Positions 6,141-13,910 of a stretch of 15,037 bases of DNA are shown here, piece by piece. The notes below the pieces were generated by a model. That model was not told the origin of the DNA. It did no database searches and saw only the letters and a program-made list of their open reading frames with translations. Source of the stretch: CAZSPT01 sp964608895. GTDB taxonomy: Bacteria; Patescibacteriota; Patescibacteriia; 2-01-FULL-39-33. Numbering within the stretch: position 1 is the stretch's first letter; the number at the start of each line of letters is the position of its first letter. Position numbers and translations under genes: made by a program. The stretch spans positions 1-15,037 of the forward strand of contig CAZSPT010000020.1 of NCBI GenBank assembly GCA_964608895.1, given 5' to 3'.

Positions 6141-6170
6141 CTTGCGAGCCGCGCCAGCAGGCGCGGCAAG
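6141..6170. repeat. GC-rich hairpin between recombinase remnant and tRNA-Val
   Basis: GCCGCGCC (6148-6155), loop AGCA, GGCGCGGC (6160-6167): a perfect 8-bp all-G/C stem, extendable by CTT/AAG across a bulge. No T tract follows on either strand, so it is not a classical terminator. It sits 43 nt beyond the 3' end of the tRNA-Val gene. Confidence 0.4.
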
Positions 6171-6212
6171 CAAACCTCTCTTTCCGCTTCTGAAAATTTG
6201 CAAAATCCTGTT

Positions 6213-6289
6213 TGGTGGGCGCTAGAGGATTTGAACCTCTGACCTCATCCACGTCAAGGATGCGCTCTAACCAACTGAGCTAAACGCCC
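6213..6289 (-). tRNA. tRNA-Val, anticodon GAC
   Basis: The reverse complement folds as a cloverleaf. The acceptor GGGCGTT pairs with AGCGCCC (one G-U), followed by U8-A9, a D-arm with GCTC/GAGC, and anticodon stem CATCC/GGATG with loop TTGACGT giving GAC. The T-arm contains GGTTCAAATCC, and the discriminator is A. The 3' CCA is encoded (6213-6215). The mature body without CCA is 6216-6289 (74 nt). It lies 8 nt past the tRNA-Ile and faces the recombinase remnant. A valS gene lies 1.4 kb away on the other strand. Confidence 0.95.
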
Positions 6290-6297
6290 AAATTTAA

Positions 6298-6371
6298 TGC
6301 GCCCAGGTGGACTTGAACCACCGACTTCAACGTTATAAGCGTTGCGCTCTAACCAACTGAGCTATGGGCGC
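6298..6371 (-). tRNA. tRNA-Ile, anticodon UAU
   Basis: 74-nt cloverleaf on the minus strand: acceptor GCGCCCA with TGGGCGC, D-arm GCTC/GAGC, and anticodon stem CAACG/CGTTG with loop CTTATAA giving UAU. The T-arm contains GGTTCAAGTCC, and the discriminator is A. CCA is not encoded, unlike the neighbouring tRNA-Val. Most bacteria read AUA with a CAU tRNA carrying lysidine made by TilS; a UAU anticodon reads AUA directly. It lies 39 nt past the DHH-family gene on the same strand. Confidence 0.93.
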
Positions 6372-6393
6372 CGAAATCTGTTTCTATGATACT

Positions 6394-6411
6394 AAAAAAG
6401 CGGACTTTTTT
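6394..6411 (-). terminator. Terminator-like palindrome after the DHH gene
   Basis: AAAAAAG - CGGA - CTTTTTT: a 7-bp stem with a tetraloop whose minus-strand 3' arm is the T tract itself. It starts at the stop codon of the DHH gene and lies just before the tRNA pair. The A-T stem is weak, so read-through into the tRNAs is possible. Confidence 0.4.
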
Positions 6412-7553
6412 CAATCGGCGACCATCTTCTTTTTTACTTCAATAATAACTTCATTTTCAACTTCAACCAATGAACGGCCGCTAAAATTTAGCTTGGCTGT
6501 TTCTGGATTTCCCCGGGGATTGAACTTTTTAACCAGCCGAAGAACATTGATTTTTTTTGGTGAATGAATAATCGCCTTGACTTCGGAAAAATTATCGTTT
6601 TTCAATTGATAAAAAATAATGATTACTTCGGATTTCGGAGCTGAAACAATCAATTCATCTATCACTCCGGAAATTTCTCCGGGGCTTGAAGCGGTTTCCA
6701 AAAAATCTTCTTGAGCCAAACGCGACCAAACCAACCTCTCTTCCAAATCGCTATTCAATCTTTCCAAAATCCTTCCCCAAAGTTTGAGAGTGGATAAGAA
6801 TCGGTTTTGATACAGACGATTGACAATTTCCTCCCGCCGAGCTCCTTTAGCGACCAATCGGCTGGCAACTTCCAATGTCCGGGGATTAAGCCGAAACGAA
6901 CGAAAATTTTTGGTCGCGGCGATAATTCCGGTTAAAAACCAACTGGCGATTTTTTCATCTATCAACCGCTGGTCAATCTCTTCAATTAGTCGGCAACCGA
7001 CCTCGGAGGCGGCGCCGGCGGTCAAATCAATTAAGTTAATTTCGCCGAAATATTCGTTTTGACTGGAGTGATCAATATTTATTTTTACTGTTTCCTGAAA
7101 AAAATCCCGGTGGTTTTGGAAAAGCTCTCCCAAAGATTCCAAATCCGGGGAATTAAAAACAATAATTAAATCATGGCGATATCCCAAAGTGGTTGTCGTT
7201 AAAGTCTTCTCCTTAAATCGGCCGGCGGAATTAAGATAAATATTCAGCTTTTCCGGCAGACGTTCATAGGAAAACTCGGAAACCGGAAACTCTTGAGTGT
7301 TGATTGAAATAACCAAACGACAATTATTATCCAACCGAGGTTTGACTTTCACCGTCGGCAGAAAGCCGAAATCCGCCCGCGGTCTGAAATCCTGGCAGAC
7401 AAATTCGGTTTCTTTGCCGGCTTTGACCAACGCTTCAGCCAAAGCAAGTCCGCCAGCCAAAGAATCTCCGGTCCAGCCTTTTTTAGTAACAATCAAAATT
7501 GAGCGATGGCGTTCAAGCAATTTTTGAGCCTGCTGAAATTCCGATAAAGCCAT
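6411..7553 (-). CDS. Degenerate DHH-family phosphoesterase-like protein
   Basis: 380 aa with the overall DHH/DHHA1 layout of NrnA-type nanoRNase/pAp phosphatases but with eroded active-site motifs. The usual Asp-Gly-Asp motif is Thr-Gly-Asp (Asp30). The second Asp motif is Phe-Asn-Ser-Pro-Asp (Asn134). The DHH motif is Asp161-His162-Ser163. The fourth motif, normally ending Thr-Asp-Thr, reads Gly-Ile-Ile-Ala-Ala-Thr-Lys-Asn-Phe (Ala213). The C-terminal Gly-Gly-Gly-His of DHHA1 is replaced by Pro-Arg-Gly-Asn-Pro. Loss of most metal ligands suggests a binding or structural role, or a changed reaction, rather than a working two-metal phosphoesterase. ATG at 7553 has no Shine-Dalgarno. It diverges from valS across a 111-nt spacer and is followed by two tRNAs. 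Confidence 0.75.
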   Translation of the reverse strand: MALSEFQQAQKLLERHRSILIVTKKGWTGDSLAGGLALAEALVKAGKETEFVCQDFRPRADFGFLPTVKVKPRLDNNCRLVISINTQEFPVSEFSYERLPEKLNIYLNSAGRFKEKTLTTTTLGYRHDLIIVFNSPDLESLGELFQNHRDFFQETVKINIDHSSQNEYFGEINLIDLTAGAASEVGCRLIEEIDQRLIDEKIASWFLTGIIAATKNFRSFRLNPRTLEVASRLVAKGARREEIVNRLYQNRFLSTLKLWGRILERLNSDLEERLVWSRLAQEDFLETASSPGEISGVIDELIVSAPKSEVIIIFYQLKNDNFSEVKAIIHSPKKINVLRLVKKFNPRGNPETAKLNFSGRSLVEVENEVIIEVKKKMVAD

Positions 7554-7613
7554 ATAAAGAAAGAAGAAATTAGTATTTCATTTTATCTAAAAATTTAACC
7601 ACTGTCAATTAAC

Positions 7614-7656
7614 TTGAAAAAAACCGGTTGATTTATTAAAATAAAAGCATTATTAT
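7614..7656 (+). promoter_or_regulatory. Overlapping promoter candidates for valS-tyrS
   Basis: Two good pairs overlap: TTGAAA (7614-7619) with TAAAAT (7637-7642), and TTGATT (7628-7633) with TATTAT (7651-7656). Each has a 17-nt spacer. The second would start transcription only a base or two before the valS ATG, giving a practically leaderless message; the first would leave about 15 nt without a Shine-Dalgarno. Confidence 0.5.
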
Positions 7657-7664
7657 TTTTAATT

Positions 7665-10313
7665 ATGGCTGAAAAAAACATTCCAAAAGCCTATCAGCCG
7701 GAAAAAGTTGAAGACGCCATCTATCAACAATGGGAAAAATCCGGTTTATTTAATCCGGACAACCTTAAAAAATCCGGCCGACCTTTCAGTATCGCGATGC
7801 CTCCGCCAAACGCCACCGGCATTCTTCACACCGGCCATGCGACTATGCTGACAATTCAAGATCTCATCATCCGTTACCGCCGAATGACCGGACGGAAAAC
7901 TCTTTGGCTGCCGGGAACCGACCACGCCGCCATCGCCACTCAAACAAAGGTTGAAAAAGAACTCGCTAAGGAAAAGCTGGACCGCCGGCGACTCGGCCGG
8001 GAAAAATTCCTTGCCCGAGTAGACAATTATGTCGCCCAATCCCGAAAAACAATCAAAAGCCAAATTAGAAAAATGGGCTCGTCCTGCGACTGGTCCCGGG
8101 AAAAATTTACTCTTGACCAAAACTTAAGCCAAGCGGTTGAAAAAGCTTTCATTCAGATGCGTCAAGACGGCCTAATCTACCGCGGCCAACGGGTAATTAA
8201 TTGGTGTCCCCGTTGCCAATCAACCTTGGCCGACGACGAGATAGAATACCAGCCTCAAACAGGCGAATTTTACACCTTTAAATACGGGTCGGACTTTCCT
8301 TTTGCTATTTCAACAACCCGGCCGGAAACCAAACTCGGCGATACCGCAATCGCAGTTAATCCCAAAGATCGCCGCTACCAAAAATATATCGGAAAAAAAC
8401 TATCGGTTAATTTTTGCGGAATCCCTTTGAAATTAAAAATAATCGGCGATCGCCAAATAGACGAAACAGTTGGAACCGGAGCGGTCGGAATCACTCCGGC
8501 CCACAGCCAGCTTGACTATCAGCTTGCCCAAAAAAACAAACTTGAAATAATTGAAGTGATTGACAAGCAAGGAAAAATCACTTCGGGTTTTGGAAAATTT
8601 TCCGGCCAGCCGGTAGATAAAGTCCGAGAAATGATCATCGCCGAACTTAAAAAAAACAAACTCTTGGAAAAAACTGAAAAAATTGAAAACAATCTTTCAA
8701 TATGTTATCGTTGCGGCGCTCCAATTGAACCTCTTCCCTCTCTCCAGTGGTTTGTGGCGGTTGACCAGCCATTTACCTTAAAGGACAGTAGCAAACTTAA
8801 ATGGCCAAAGGCCCAGGCCAGCTTGAAACAACTGGCAATTCATGCAGTTAAAAGCGGCTTAATTGAAATTATTCCAAAACAATTTGAAAAAACTTATTTC
8901 CATTGGATTAAAAACCTTCATGACTGGTGTATTTCCCGGCAAATCTGGTACGGACACCAAATTCCGGCTTGGTACCGAGGCGAAGAAGTCGTTGTTGGAA
9001 CAGAAAAACCGGCCGGCCAGGGCTGGCGCCAAGACCAGGACACTCTTGATACTTGGTTTTCTTCGGCTCTCTGGACTTTTTCAACCCTGGGTTGGCCGCG
9101 CCGAACAGCTGATTTAAAAAACTTCCATCCAACTTCGGTTATGGAAACCGGCTACGATATTCTTTTCTTCTGGGTTGCTCGGATGATTATTATGACCGCT
9201 TACTGCCTGAACGATATCCCTTTCAAAACCGTCTATCTTCACGGACTAGTCCGAGACAAAAAAGGCCGGAAAATGAGCAAATCTTTGGGTAACGCCGCCG
9301 ATCCGCTTAAAATAATTAAAAGCTACGGAGCCGACGCTTTAAGGTTAGGTATGTTAATCGGGGTCTCTCCAGGCAACGACTTCAAACTTTATGACGAAAA
9401 AATTTCCGGTTACCGAAATTTTGTCAATAAACTCTGGAATATCTCAAGATTTGTTTTTCAAAAAACTGAAAAAATAAAATTAATTGAACAACCGCCAAAG
9501 CCAAAAACTCCGGCCGACGGCTGGATTCTTGCTCGACTTAATCGGCTAACCGCCGAAGCGACCGCCGGCTTAGACAAATTCCAATTTTCAGCCGCTGGCG
9601 AAGCCCTGGAGCGCTTCAGCTGGGGAGACTTTGCCGACTGGTATATTGAAACGGCGAAAATTGAAGGCTCCAAAGACGAATTTCTTCTTTACCTCCTCGG
9701 TAATATTCTAAAACTCTGGCATCCTTTCTGTCCGTTCGTTACCGAAGAAATTTGGAAAAATTTCCAAAGCAACCGGATTTTAATAGCTGAATCTTGGCCA
9801 AAACCGAAAAAAACTTCGGCCGCGCTCCAAAATCAAGAGCGGGATTTTGAATTTTTGAAAGAAATCATTACCGCCATCCGAGGGCTTCGGGGTGAAAACA
9901 AAATTCCGGCTGAAAAAAAAGTTGAAGCGATAATTCTAACCAAAAACCAAACAGAATTGATCAATAAAAACAGGGAATTGATTAAAAAACTCGGCCACTG
10001 CCGGGAGCTGACCATTACTTCGGCCGGAAAAAAACCCGCCGAAAGCGTCGTCAAAGTGATTTCAGAAGCTGAGATTTATCTCAAACTTTCTGGTATAATT
10101 GATAAAGAAGACGAAGAGCGGAGATTAACCAAGGAAATCAAGCGGCTTGAAGATTATCTTGAAAAAATCGCCGGAAAACTTAATGACCAAAAATTTTTGG
10201 AAAAAGCTCCAGAGACAGTGGTTGTTAAAGAACGCCAAAAACAAACCCAACAGCAAGCCAAGCTGACCAAGCTAAAAAAACAACTCAAACAATTGAAAAA
10301 AACAAATGGCTAA
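7665..10313 (+). CDS. valS: Valyl-tRNA synthetase
   Basis: 882 aa, full length for the class I ValRS. The signature Pro-Pro-Pro-Asn-Ala-Thr-Gly (46-52) runs into the HIGH-type His-Thr-Gly-His (55-58). The CP1 editing region follows, with Thr-Thr-Arg-Pro-Glu-Thr. The zinc-type pairs Cys-Pro-Arg-Cys and Cys-Tyr-Arg-Cys are present. Lys-Met-Ser-Lys-Ser lies at 536-540, preceded by the ValRS-typical Met-Glu-Thr-Gly-Tyr-Asp-Ile-Leu-Phe-Phe-Trp. The anticodon-binding domain and the charged C-terminal coiled coil of ValRS (about 815-882) are intact. It charges tRNA-Val and edits Thr-tRNA-Val. The ATG at 7665 has no Shine-Dalgarno and is only nine bases past a -10 box. Its 3' end overlaps tyrS by 8 nt, so the two are co-transcribed. 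Confidence 0.98.
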   Translation: MAEKNIPKAYQPEKVEDAIYQQWEKSGLFNPDNLKKSGRPFSIAMPPPNATGILHTGHATMLTIQDLIIRYRRMTGRKTLWLPGTDHAAIATQTKVEKELAKEKLDRRRLGREKFLARVDNYVAQSRKTIKSQIRKMGSSCDWSREKFTLDQNLSQAVEKAFIQMRQDGLIYRGQRVINWCPRCQSTLADDEIEYQPQTGEFYTFKYGSDFPFAISTTRPETKLGDTAIAVNPKDRRYQKYIGKKLSVNFCGIPLKLKIIGDRQIDETVGTGAVGITPAHSQLDYQLAQKNKLEIIEVIDKQGKITSGFGKFSGQPVDKVREMIIAELKKNKLLEKTEKIENNLSICYRCGAPIEPLPSLQWFVAVDQPFTLKDSSKLKWPKAQASLKQLAIHAVKSGLIEIIPKQFEKTYFHWIKNLHDWCISRQIWYGHQIPAWYRGEEVVVGTEKPAGQGWRQDQDTLDTWFSSALWTFSTLGWPRRTADLKNFHPTSVMETGYDILFFWVARMIIMTAYCLNDIPFKTVYLHGLVRDKKGRKMSKSLGNAADPLKIIKSYGADALRLGMLIGVSPGNDFKLYDEKISGYRNFVNKLWNISRFVFQKTEKIKLIEQPPKPKTPADGWILARLNRLTAEATAGLDKFQFSAAGEALERFSWGDFADWYIETAKIEGSKDEFLLYLLGNILKLWHPFCPFVTEEIWKNFQSNRILIAESWPKPKKTSAALQNQERDFEFLKEIITAIRGLRGENKIPAEKKVEAIILTKNQTELINKNRELIKKLGHCRELTITSAGKKPAESVVKVISEAEIYLKLSGIIDKEDEERRLTKEIKRLEDYLEKIAGKLNDQKFLEKAPETVVVKERQKQTQQQAKLTKLKKQLKQLKKTNG

Positions 10314-11526
10314 AATAATCACTGACCGAAAAAAAATAGATAAACTACTCGACCGAGGGGTTGAAACAGTTTATCCTGACAAAAAATCCCTCCGGAAACT
10401 TCTTTTGAGCGGCCGAAAAATCCGGCTTTACTCCGGCTACGATCCAACCAGCCCAAACCTTCATCTCGGCCACACCATCACTATCAAAAAGCTGGCTGAA
10501 TTCCAAAAACTCGGCCATCAGGTAATTTTTATGTTTGGCGACTTTACCGCCCAAATCGGCGATCCAACCGGCAAACAATCAGCCCGAAAACCCTTAACCA
10601 AAAAAGAAGTTTTAAAAAATCTCCGAAATTGGAAAAAACAACTTAAAAAAATTATTGATCCCGATAAACTGGATTTCCAATTTAATTCCCGCTGGCTGGC
10701 CAAACTTAACCTTAAGGAGCTGGTTGAAGCCGCTTCCCATTTTACTGTTCAGCAGATGATTGAACGGGAAATGTTCCGAAAAAGAATAACAGCCGGCCGG
10801 CCGATTCACCTCCATGAATTCTTCTATCCGCTAATGCAGGCTTATGACAGCCTTGCTTTGGAAGTTGACCTGGAAATCGGAGGAAACGACCAAACCTTTA
10901 ACATGCTTGCCGGCCGGACTTTGGCTAAAACAGCCGCCGGCCGGGAAAAATTTGTCCTGGCGACCAAACTTCTTGAATCTCCGGGCGGAGAGAAAATGGG
11001 CAAAACCGCCGGCAACGCCGTCAACTTAAACGATTCTCCGCAGGAAATCTACGGCAAAATAATGAGCTGGCCCGACGAGCTAATTGCTTCTGGTTTTGAA
11101 ATTTTAACCGAAATACCCGACCGTGAGCTGAAAAAAATCAAAAAAAATATTGAAATAAAATCAATTAATCCTCGGGATCTGAAAATGAAACTCGCTTTTG
11201 AAATTGTTTCCGGCCTGGCCGGACAAAAAGCGGCTGAAAAAGCTGAAGAGCAATTCAGCCGGATTTTCCAAAAAAAACAAAAACCAACTAAAATCCGGGA
11301 GATAAAAATATCTTCAAAAAATAAAAAAATCGGAATTCTAGAATTATTCGTCAAAGCCGGACTGGCGGAAAGCAACAGCCAAGTCCGCCGACTAATTGCC
11401 GAAGGAGCGATTAGAGTGAGCGACGAAAAAATCAGCAATCCGAATTTGAAATTTAAAATACCCCGAAAAGGTTTGGAGCTTCAAAAAGGAAAAAGGCATT
11501 TTGCCAAAGTGACAACCAGCGATTGA
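10306..11526 (+). CDS. tyrS: Tyrosyl-tRNA synthetase
   Basis: 406 aa class I TyrRS. Tyr-Ser-Gly-Tyr-Asp-Pro-Thr (42-48) binds tyrosine and ATP, followed by His-Leu-Gly-His (53-56). The Gly-Asp-Pro-Thr-Gly loop, the Gly-Gly-Asn-Asp-Gln-x3-Asn (192-199) tyrosine-site motif and a KMSKS equivalent Lys-Met-Gly-Lys-Thr (230-234) are all visible. A C-terminal S4 RNA-binding domain (about 345-403) binds the tRNA. The HLGH form and the length fit the TyrZ-type branch, close to Gram-negative and phylum-level outgroup enzymes. The start ATG overlaps the valS end by 8 nt and has no Shine-Dalgarno of its own, which suggests coupled translation. Confidence 0.97.
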   Translation: MAKIITDRKKIDKLLDRGVETVYPDKKSLRKLLLSGRKIRLYSGYDPTSPNLHLGHTITIKKLAEFQKLGHQVIFMFGDFTAQIGDPTGKQSARKPLTKKEVLKNLRNWKKQLKKIIDPDKLDFQFNSRWLAKLNLKELVEAASHFTVQQMIEREMFRKRITAGRPIHLHEFFYPLMQAYDSLALEVDLEIGGNDQTFNMLAGRTLAKTAAGREKFVLATKLLESPGGEKMGKTAGNAVNLNDSPQEIYGKIMSWPDELIASGFEILTEIPDRELKKIKKNIEIKSINPRDLKMKLAFEIVSGLAGQKAAEKAEEQFSRIFQKKQKPTKIREIKISSKNKKIGILELFVKAGLAESNSQVRRLIAEGAIRVSDEKISNPNLKFKIPRKGLELQKGKRHFAKVTTSD

Positions 11527-11550
11527 TTGCCAACGAACAGGAAGGAAATA

Positions 11551-11706
11551 ATGGATCTTTTTTCAATGATTTTAGTTTCCAGCGGAATTTTTCTAACCGC
11601 TATAAGCGCCCAACTGGAAGAAACCGAAAATCCAAAAAGAAAAAAAATCGCTTCTTTTGGATACTTTGTGGGAATTCTTTCAATTCTAATCGGCCTAAAC
11701 AAATAA
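11551..11706 (+). CDS. 51-aa membrane peptide at the end of the valS-tyrS operon
   Basis: A short frame with ATG at 11551 preceded by AGGAAGG (11539-11545), 5 nt away, and a TAA that abuts a terminator. It has two hydrophobic stretches, residues about 3-20 (Leu-Phe-Ser-Met-Ile-Leu-Val ...) and about 34-49 (Ala-Ser-Phe-Gly-Tyr-Phe-Val-Gly-Ile-Leu ...). They are joined by a charged linker rich in Glu and Lys (Glu-Glu-Thr-Glu-Asn-Pro-Lys-Arg-Lys-Lys), a helical-hairpin membrane peptide. It lies 24 nt after tyrS. It is one of the few non-cassette genes here with a clear Shine-Dalgarno. No family is recognised. Confidence 0.65.
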   Translation: MDLFSMILVSSGIFLTAISAQLEETENPKRKKIASFGYFVGILSILIGLNK

Positions 11707-11727
11707 AGAGCGGGAAACCGCTCTTTT
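11705..11727 (+). terminator. Bidirectional terminator of the valS operon and the metallopeptidase gene
   Basis: AAAGAGCGG (11705-11713), GAAA tetraloop, CCGCTCTTT (11718-11726): a 9-bp perfect stem with a stable GNRA loop, followed by T on the plus strand. It overlaps the stop codons of the convergent genes on both sides. Confidence 0.85.
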
Positions 11728-12184
11728 AAATTTTCAATTTTTCTTTAAGATCTTTCAGCCGGCTATAAAATCCGGCGGTGTGGATTGAAACAAGCTTGAG
11801 AAAATAACTATCATAATGGTGAAGCCATTCATGGATCAGGGTGCCCAGAAAAGTCCGGGCGGCCAAAACTTCGCCTCTGACCGGAGTGCGATTTTGGATA
11901 TAAATATATCCGGTCTCCGGTCGGTAATAACCATATTGCCGAAAAACGACCCGATTATTTGCCCGGCGGTGATATTGACGAATATCAGAAACTTTCAACT
12001 TGACGGGCTTGACGCCGGCTGAAGCGGAAAGCTCATCAAGAAATTTCTTTCCAAGCCGTTGGCGATTGTCAGCGGTTGAAGACTTTAGTAGCTTACCGGC
12101 CAGAACGGCCGCCGGCCGGGAAGGCGAAAAAGCGACCTTGACAATCCGATTGCTTTGAAGATAATTAGCTGATTTTGAAATCAT
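11726..12184 (-). CDS. Small SprT/WLM-like zinc metallopeptidase
   Basis: 152 aa. The zinc site is His118-Glu119-Trp-Leu-His122, and a likely third ligand His135 lies in Ser-Ile-His-Thr-Ala-Gly-Phe, an arrangement like SprT-type minigluzincins (HExxH then a downstream His-x3-Phe). Residues 60-100 form a beta-rich lead-in (Tyr-Ile-Tyr-Ile) typical of the fold. No signal peptide or membrane segment is seen, so it should act in the cytoplasm. SprT relatives process DNA-bound proteins, but the substrate here is unknown. Its ATG lies 3 nt after the stop of the 533-aa membrane protein, with no clear Shine-Dalgarno, so translation is probably coupled to that gene. Its stop codon overlaps the shared terminator. 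Confidence 0.7.
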   Translation of the reverse strand: MISKSANYLQSNRIVKVAFSPSRPAAVLAGKLLKSSTADNRQRLGKKFLDELSASAGVKPVKLKVSDIRQYHRRANNRVVFRQYGYYRPETGYIYIQNRTPVRGEVLAARTFLGTLIHEWLHHYDSYFLKLVSIHTAGFYSRLKDLKEKLKI

Positions 12185-12187
12185 AAA

Positions 12188-13789
12188 TCATTCAATGATT
12201 TCTTCCCGCTTTTCATTGATAAAAGAAACGGTTTTTTCCAAAAATTCAATTAAAATCTTAAACGGAGTTTCAATAATAAAATCAAGAATAAATAAAAAGA
12301 CGTTAATTCTAGAAAAATTAACCGAAAAAAACCGGCCAACCCGAATAATCGGCAAAGTAATAAAATCAACCAAAAAATTGATAAAATTGTCCCGCCGGGG
12401 AACAACTGAATAGCGCTTGGCGAGATTACGAAGCCGAAAACCGAAAAAACTGACCACTGATAAGAAAAAAATAAACAAAACACTGCTGACCAAATTAAAA
12501 TTCAAAAATCTAAGAATTGAAACAACCAAACCAAAGGAAATAAAAAACATCACCAAATAAACCGCATTAAAAGCAGTATAACTGAACGAGCCTTTTGCCA
12601 GCGACTTTTTCGGCTTAAAGATAATCTTCCTTTCCCGGCCGTAAACAATTTTTTTAATTTCTTCGGTGATTATTCTGGTATTTCTAACGCCCGGCACTCT
12701 GATAGTCGCGGCAATTCCAAACATTAACAGCGGATGAAAGAAAACATTAACTCCCAGAACCGCCCAATCAACTTTTCCAAGAATAAAATATTCATAAGGA
12801 ATTTCAAAGACAAAAGCGAGAATTGTCTTAGTTAAAAGGATATAAATTATTACCCGAAAAATCGTTCCAATCAACCGGCTTCTGGTTTGATAATTCTTAA
12901 CCCGAACAATTTCTTCAATTTTTTCCTCCAGTAAATCAGGGTTGCTGAAAACCTCCCTAAGTTTGTCAGAATCAGTTGAGCTGATAATTTCTTGAATAAC
13001 CGCGAAAAAAACCGCTTGCGGCCGAACAATTCGGCCAAACTCAAATCCAAGCGGATGTCTTAGATGGTGATCAATGACTTTTTTAATCGCCAGTAATTGA
13101 GGAACCAGCTCGGCCGCCCGAGAGGCATCAATCTTGGTCCAATTGGGAAAATAAATTTTCAAAAGCTGATAGTGAATTGAAATTCGATCAGCCTTAAATA
13201 AATTTTTCAGGCAGGCGATATAAATTTGAAGCTGGCGGTCAGATCCGTCAATGTGGTCGGCTTGGACAAATTGAATCACTTGATTTAAATGAGAATACAT
13301 TAAATTAACCATAGCATTCTGCTTGACAGTTGGAGCGAGTTTTTCGTTTATCTCACAGGAGGCCAAATTAATCAGCCAATCGGCCAGCTTGTCATCCTGT
13401 ATTTGGGTGTCTTGCCGGAGTCGGGTAAGAACAGCGAGATATTTTTCAACAATTTCGGCAATTTCGCCGATAATTGTTTCCGGAAGAGTGTTATTGGGCA
13501 GATATTTTGCCCGAATAAATTCATAAACGATATTCTTGCCGATTTTTGCCGGCCGGGATTCCTGAAGAAAAAGAATCTCCCGCTTCAAAAGCCGAGCAAG
13601 ACTGTTCCGCCGGACTAAATGCTCTTCATTATAATCAATAACATTCCGAAATTTTTCATAAAAAAATCCCAGCTTTGAAACAAACTGATTAAGCTTTATC
13701 TTTGGAACGTCTTTTGGAGTTTCTTTCCGATCGTAAGAGTGCTGAATATCAATCAGCCACTCTATTTGATTGGTTGGTTGAGCCGCCAT
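12188..13789 (-). CDS. 533-aa multi-pass membrane protein of unknown function
   Basis: I do not recognise the family. Residues 1 to about 300 are soluble, helical and charged, with no recognised motif. Hydrophobic segments follow at about 307-328, 343-363, 405-427 and 432-450. A long amphipathic, Phe/Ile-rich C-terminus (470-520) probably lies along or in the membrane. A charged loop (365-400) contains several Arg/Lys clusters. The layout (large N-terminal cytoplasmic domain, four helices, membrane-associated tail) is that of a lineage-specific envelope or scaffold protein. The start ATG at 13789 has only a weak, distant AGGAT-type element. It lies upstream of and 3 nt from the metallopeptidase gene, so the two form one unit. 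Annotation as hypothetical is the honest call. Confidence 0.8.
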   Translation of the reverse strand: MAAQPTNQIEWLIDIQHSYDRKETPKDVPKIKLNQFVSKLGFFYEKFRNVIDYNEEHLVRRNSLARLLKREILFLQESRPAKIGKNIVYEFIRAKYLPNNTLPETIIGEIAEIVEKYLAVLTRLRQDTQIQDDKLADWLINLASCEINEKLAPTVKQNAMVNLMYSHLNQVIQFVQADHIDGSDRQLQIYIACLKNLFKADRISIHYQLLKIYFPNWTKIDASRAAELVPQLLAIKKVIDHHLRHPLGFEFGRIVRPQAVFFAVIQEIISSTDSDKLREVFSNPDLLEEKIEEIVRVKNYQTRSRLIGTIFRVIIYILLTKTILAFVFEIPYEYFILGKVDWAVLGVNVFFHPLLMFGIAATIRVPGVRNTRIITEEIKKIVYGRERKIIFKPKKSLAKGSFSYTAFNAVYLVMFFISFGLVVSILRFLNFNLVSSVLFIFFLSVVSFFGFRLRNLAKRYSVVPRRDNFINFLVDFITLPIIRVGRFFSVNFSRINVFLFILDFIIETPFKILIEFLEKTVSFINEKREEIIE

Positions 13790-13910
13790 ATTTTATTTAT
13801 CCTATCCTTCTTGTTTATTTAAACAAATAGACTTTCTTTAAAAACCCGCCGAAAAAACTCGCCGCTCTTATTTTTAAGCGAACCGCTTCAACGCGGGCCG
13901 CCGATTTTAT
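13790..13910. other. Intergenic spacer with a small hairpin
   Basis: It holds AAGCG-AAC-CGCTT (13876-13888), preceded by TTTTT, and T-rich runs on the minus strand after GC-rich blocks. These may end the TspO transcript, though no perfect terminator is visible. The minus-strand TTGTTT and TAGGAT (16 nt apart) could be a weak promoter for the 533-aa protein. Confidence 0.3.

Noticed and set aside
7746..8120. 124-codon minus-strand frame inside valS
   Set aside because: It is a shadow of the valS catalytic core; the plus-strand protein is unambiguous.
11049..11438. 129-codon minus-strand frame inside tyrS
   Set aside because: It is antisense to a well-conserved TyrRS, and the Ser/Phe/Ile-rich composition is typical of a reverse-strand shadow.
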